This document shows positions 6,535-8,151 of a stretch of DNA of 8,151 nt, in pieces. A model generated the notes under the pieces. It worked only from the letters and a program-made list of their open reading frames with translations, was not told the origin of the DNA and did no database searches. Location of the stretch: contig JASLAV010000585.1 in assembly GCA_030146905.1 (NCBI GenBank), positions 1 to 8,151 of the forward strand, in the 5' to 3' direction. Both the position numbers and the translations under genes were made by a program. This stretch comes from Lentzea sp. (GTDB taxonomy: Bacteria > Actinomycetota > Actinomycetes > Mycobacteriales > Pseudonocardiaceae). Every line of letters starts with the position of its first letter. Within the stretch, counting starts at the first letter, position 1.

Positions 6535-7611
6535 TCACACGAGGAAAGCCTCCCGCAGCTCGCGCACCACCAGGTCCGGCACCTCCATCGCCGCGAAGTG
6601 CCCGCCGCGCGGCATCTCGGTCCACCGCACGATGTTGTGGTTGCGCTCGGCCATCCGCCGGATCGGCACACCCACGTCGTGCGGGAACACCGCCACCGAC
6701 GTCGGCGTCGCCGAGCCGGGCTCCAGCTCGCCCCACGTCTCGTCCCCCTCCTGGTAGTACCGCGCCGACGAGCCGGCGGTCCTGGTGAACCAGAAGATCG
6801 ACACGTCGGTCAGCAGCGCGTCACGGGGTACCCCGATCTCCGGGTCGCTCCACGTGTGGAACGCCCATTCGATCCATTCCAGCTGCGCGACCGGCGAGTC
6901 GGTGAGCGCGTACGCGACCGACTGCGGCCGCGTGCTCTGCATCGACACGTACCCGAACTGCTCGAACTCGTACTTGAACGCCCTCTCCACCGACCTCCGT
7001 TCCGCCTCGACCTCCATGTCGGCGGTCTCGGCCGTGACCCCGGCCGAGAAGATCTGGTTGACGTGGATCGCGCGGACCTCGTCGCGCAGGCCGAGGTGAC
7101 GGGTGAGCACGGCGCCGAAGTCGTAGCCGTGGGCGACGTACCGGTCGTAACCCAGGCGCCGCATCAGCTCGCCGAACACGTTCGCGACGCGGGGGATGGT
7201 CCAGCCGAGCTCCCTGGTGGGGCCGGAGAAGCCGAAGCCGGGCACCGACGGGACCACGAGGTGGAAGTCGCGGCTCAGCGGCTCGATCATCTCCTCGAAC
7301 GCGAAGCAGGTCGACGGCCAGCCGTGGCTGAGCAGCAGCGGTTCCGCGTTCGGGTTGGAACTCCTCACGTGCAGGAAGTGCACCTGCGCGCCGTCGATCT
7401 CGGTGAGGAACTGCGGGATCTCGTTGAGCCGGCGCTCCTGCTCGCGCCAGTCGAAGCCGCGCCAGTGCCGTGCCAGTTGCCGGAGGTGCTCGATCGGGGT
7501 GCCCTGGGCCCAGGTCGCGCCTCGCGGTGAGTCGGGCCAGCGGGTGGAGTCGAGGCGGCGGTGCAGGTCGTCGAGGTCCTGCTGGGGGATGGTGATCTCG
7601 AACGGCTTCAT
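6535..7611 (-). CDS. Epoxide hydrolase, microsomal EPHX1-like family (alpha/beta hydrolase with EHN domain)
   Basis: 358 residues, full length for bacterial members. The N-terminal EHN domain (about 1-105) begins K-P-F-E-I-T-I-P. The oxyanion-hole motif H-G-W-P is at 96-99. The nucleophile elbow is H-G-Y-D-F-G with D164 as the attacking aspartate; relatives usually read G-G-D-W-G here. The base is H338 in R-G-G-H-F-A-A-M-E. The acid is D312 in F-P-H-D-V, in the position that holds Glu (F-P-x-E) in EPHX1, with nearly the same spacing to the histidine. Tyrosines that could activate the epoxide lie around Y221 and Y285/Y286. No export signal is visible, so it is cytosolic and should turn an epoxide into a vicinal diol. 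The start ATG at 7611 has no ribosome-binding sequence but has TAGCGT seven bases upstream, which suggests a leaderless mRNA. It is the first gene of a probable two-gene operon with the SARP regulator. The natural substrate is unknown. Confidence 0.93.
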   Translation of the reverse strand: MKPFEITIPQQDLDDLHRRLDSTRWPDSPRGATWAQGTPIEHLRQLARHWRGFDWREQERRLNEIPQFLTEIDGAQVHFLHVRSSNPNAEPLLLSHGWPSTCFAFEEMIEPLSRDFHLVVPSVPGFGFSGPTRELGWTIPRVANVFGELMRRLGYDRYVAHGYDFGAVLTRHLGLRDEVRAIHVNQIFSAGVTAETADMEVEAERRSVERAFKYEFEQFGYVSMQSTRPQSVAYALTDSPVAQLEWIEWAFHTWSDPEIGVPRDALLTDVSIFWFTRTAGSSARYYQEGDETWGELEPGSATPTSVAVFPHDVGVPIRRMAERNHNIVRWTEMPRGGHFAAMEVPDLVVRELREAFLV

Positions 7612-7618
7612 GCGGAAG

Positions 7619-7624
7619 ACGCTA
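7619..7624 (-). promoter_or_regulatory. Candidate -10 of a leaderless promoter for the epoxide hydrolase/SARP operon
   Basis: On the minus strand TAGCGT (TANNNT pattern) ends seven bases before the ATG at 7611, so transcription would start at or next to the A of the start codon. The absence of any Shine-Dalgarno-like sequence before this ATG supports the leaderless reading. No clear -35 box is seen; the left arm of the 7630-7656 repeat lies just upstream, where a bound regulator could affect polymerase. Confidence 0.5.
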
Positions 7625-7629
7625 TGGCG

Positions 7630-7656
7630 ACTGTAGGACGGTTATGGTCCTACAGT
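7630..7656. promoter_or_regulatory. Perfect 10-bp inverted repeat, candidate WYL-regulator operator
   Basis: Left arm ACTGTAGGAC (7630-7639) and right arm GTCCTACAGT (7647-7656) are exact reverse complements around the 7-bp spacer GGTTATG. Arm centres are 17 bp apart. The right arm ends on the first two bases of the WYL regulator start codon and overlaps its -10-like hexamer TATGGT (7643-7648). The left arm starts five bases upstream of the epoxide hydrolase -10-like hexamer. A dimeric regulator bound here would control both directions. The adjacent YafY-like protein is the obvious candidate. Confidence 0.75.
7643..7648 (+). promoter_or_regulatory. Candidate -10 of a leaderless promoter for the WYL regulator
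   Basis: TATGGT (TANNNT pattern) ends six bases before the GTG at 7655, the spacing expected when transcription starts on the first base of the start codon. No Shine-Dalgarno-like sequence precedes the GTG. The hexamer overlaps the spacer and right arm of the 10-bp inverted repeat, so a protein bound there would directly block or remodel this promoter. Confidence 0.5.
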
Positions 7657-8151
7657 GTCTTCTGCCCGATTGCTGAAGTTGCTCGGTTTGCTGCAGTCGC
7701 GCCGTGAGTGGTCTGGCGGGGAGCTGGCCGAACGGTTGGGCGTCACCTCACGCACGGTTCGGCGTGATGTCGAGAAGCTGCGGACGCTCGACTACCCGGT
7801 GCACGCCTCCATGGGCACGTCCGGCGGTGGTTACCGGCTCGGTTCGGGTGCGCAGCTGCCGCCGTTGCTGCTGGACGACGACGAGGCGGTCGCGGTGGCG
7901 GTCGGGCTGCGCACGGCGAGCGGCATCGAGAACATCGGTGAGACGGCCGTGCGCGCGTTGTTGAAGGTCGAGCAGGTGCTGCCGTCGGCCCTGCGGCACC
8001 GGGTGGCGGCACTGGAGATCGCGACGGTCCCGCACACCGGCACGGCGCCCGCGGTGGACGCGGCGGTGCTGACGTCGGTCGGCACGGCCTGCCGCGACCG
8101 GCAGCGGATCCGGTTCTCCTACGTCGGCCACGCGGGGGAGGAGTCGCTGCG
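7655..8151 (+). CDS. YafY-like HTH/WYL-domain transcriptional regulator (partial, 3' end outside window)
   Basis: 165 complete codons are visible and the frame is open at the window edge; relatives are usually 310-330 residues. The GTG start at 7655 is chosen because R-L-L-K-L-L-G-L-L-Q-S-R is the standard opening of these proteins and -10 spacing fits a leaderless start. The N-terminal winged HTH covers about 3-62, with L-A-E-R-L-G-V-T-S-R-T-V-R-R-D as helix-turn-helix and G-G-G-Y-R-L-G as the wing. L-L-L-D-D-D-E-A-V-A-V-A-V-G-L (71-85) is the usual linker-helix signature. R-I-R-F-S-Y (151-156) is the first strand of the WYL domain, which in this family senses a ligand; the W-Y-L residues themselves lie beyond the edge. 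It is divergent from the epoxide hydrolase/SARP pair, and the perfect inverted repeat between them suggests it controls itself and that operon. Whether it represses or activates cannot be told from sequence. Confidence 0.9.
   Translation, partial: MSSARLLKLLGLLQSRREWSGGELAERLGVTSRTVRRDVEKLRTLDYPVHASMGTSGGGYRLGSGAQLPPLLLDDDEAVAVAVGLRTASGIENIGETAVRALLKVEQVLPSALRHRVAALEIATVPHTGTAPAVDAAVLTSVGTACRDRQRIRFSYVGHAGEESL

Noticed and set aside
6513..6671. Upstream extension of the SARP frame into the epoxide hydrolase gene
   Set aside because: The extra 53 residues are Cys/Arg/Trp-rich with no family match and overlap the hydrolase C-terminus. A typical SARP N-terminus begins at the GTG near 6512.

Overview
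The window is about 8.15 kb of very GC-rich DNA with strong third-position G/C bias, GTG starts, a SARP-type regulator and probable leaderless promoters. This points to an actinomycete chromosome. A Pseudonocardiales genus (Lentzea, Saccharothrix or Amycolatopsis type) is my guess from the protein flavour, but nothing here proves it. I see no transposase, integrase, tRNA, rRNA or CRISPR array. Both ends cut through genes.

Left part (1-1800): a short-class UvrA-like ABC ATPase on the minus strand (its 3' part lies outside the window) is divergent from a TetR-family repressor on the plus strand. The 79-bp gap between them holds two similar 15-bp palindromes centred 33 bp apart. This is the usual layout of a drug-responsive repressor controlling itself and a resistance or transport-type ATPase.

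Middle (1801-3878): a small secreted protein that looks like an alpha/beta hydrolase cut off before its nucleophile elbow is followed by a 12-bp perfect palindrome. Next is an exported beta-propeller protein of the PQQ-dependent polyvinyl-alcohol-dehydrogenase-like family (515 aa, seven visible D-x-x-T-G-x-x-x-W blades, a vicinal Cys-Cys). It converges on the next gene, and a 10-bp perfect stem-loop fills the 27-bp gap and includes the other gene's stop codon.

Right part (3906-8151): a minus-strand pair, an EPHX1-type epoxide hydrolase followed after 22 bp by a large AfsR/SARP-like regulator (winged helix, BTAD, NB-ARC, TPR), is divergent from a YafY-like HTH/WYL regulator that runs off the right edge. 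The 43-bp gap between the divergent starts carries a perfect 10-bp inverted repeat with a 7-bp spacer. It also has a -10-like hexamer 6-7 bp before each start codon, so both transcripts are probably leaderless. The simplest reading is that the WYL protein regulates itself and the hydrolase/SARP operon. Known chemistry (epoxide opening) is therefore coupled to two layers of transcriptional control. The effector and the SARP targets cannot be read from this window.
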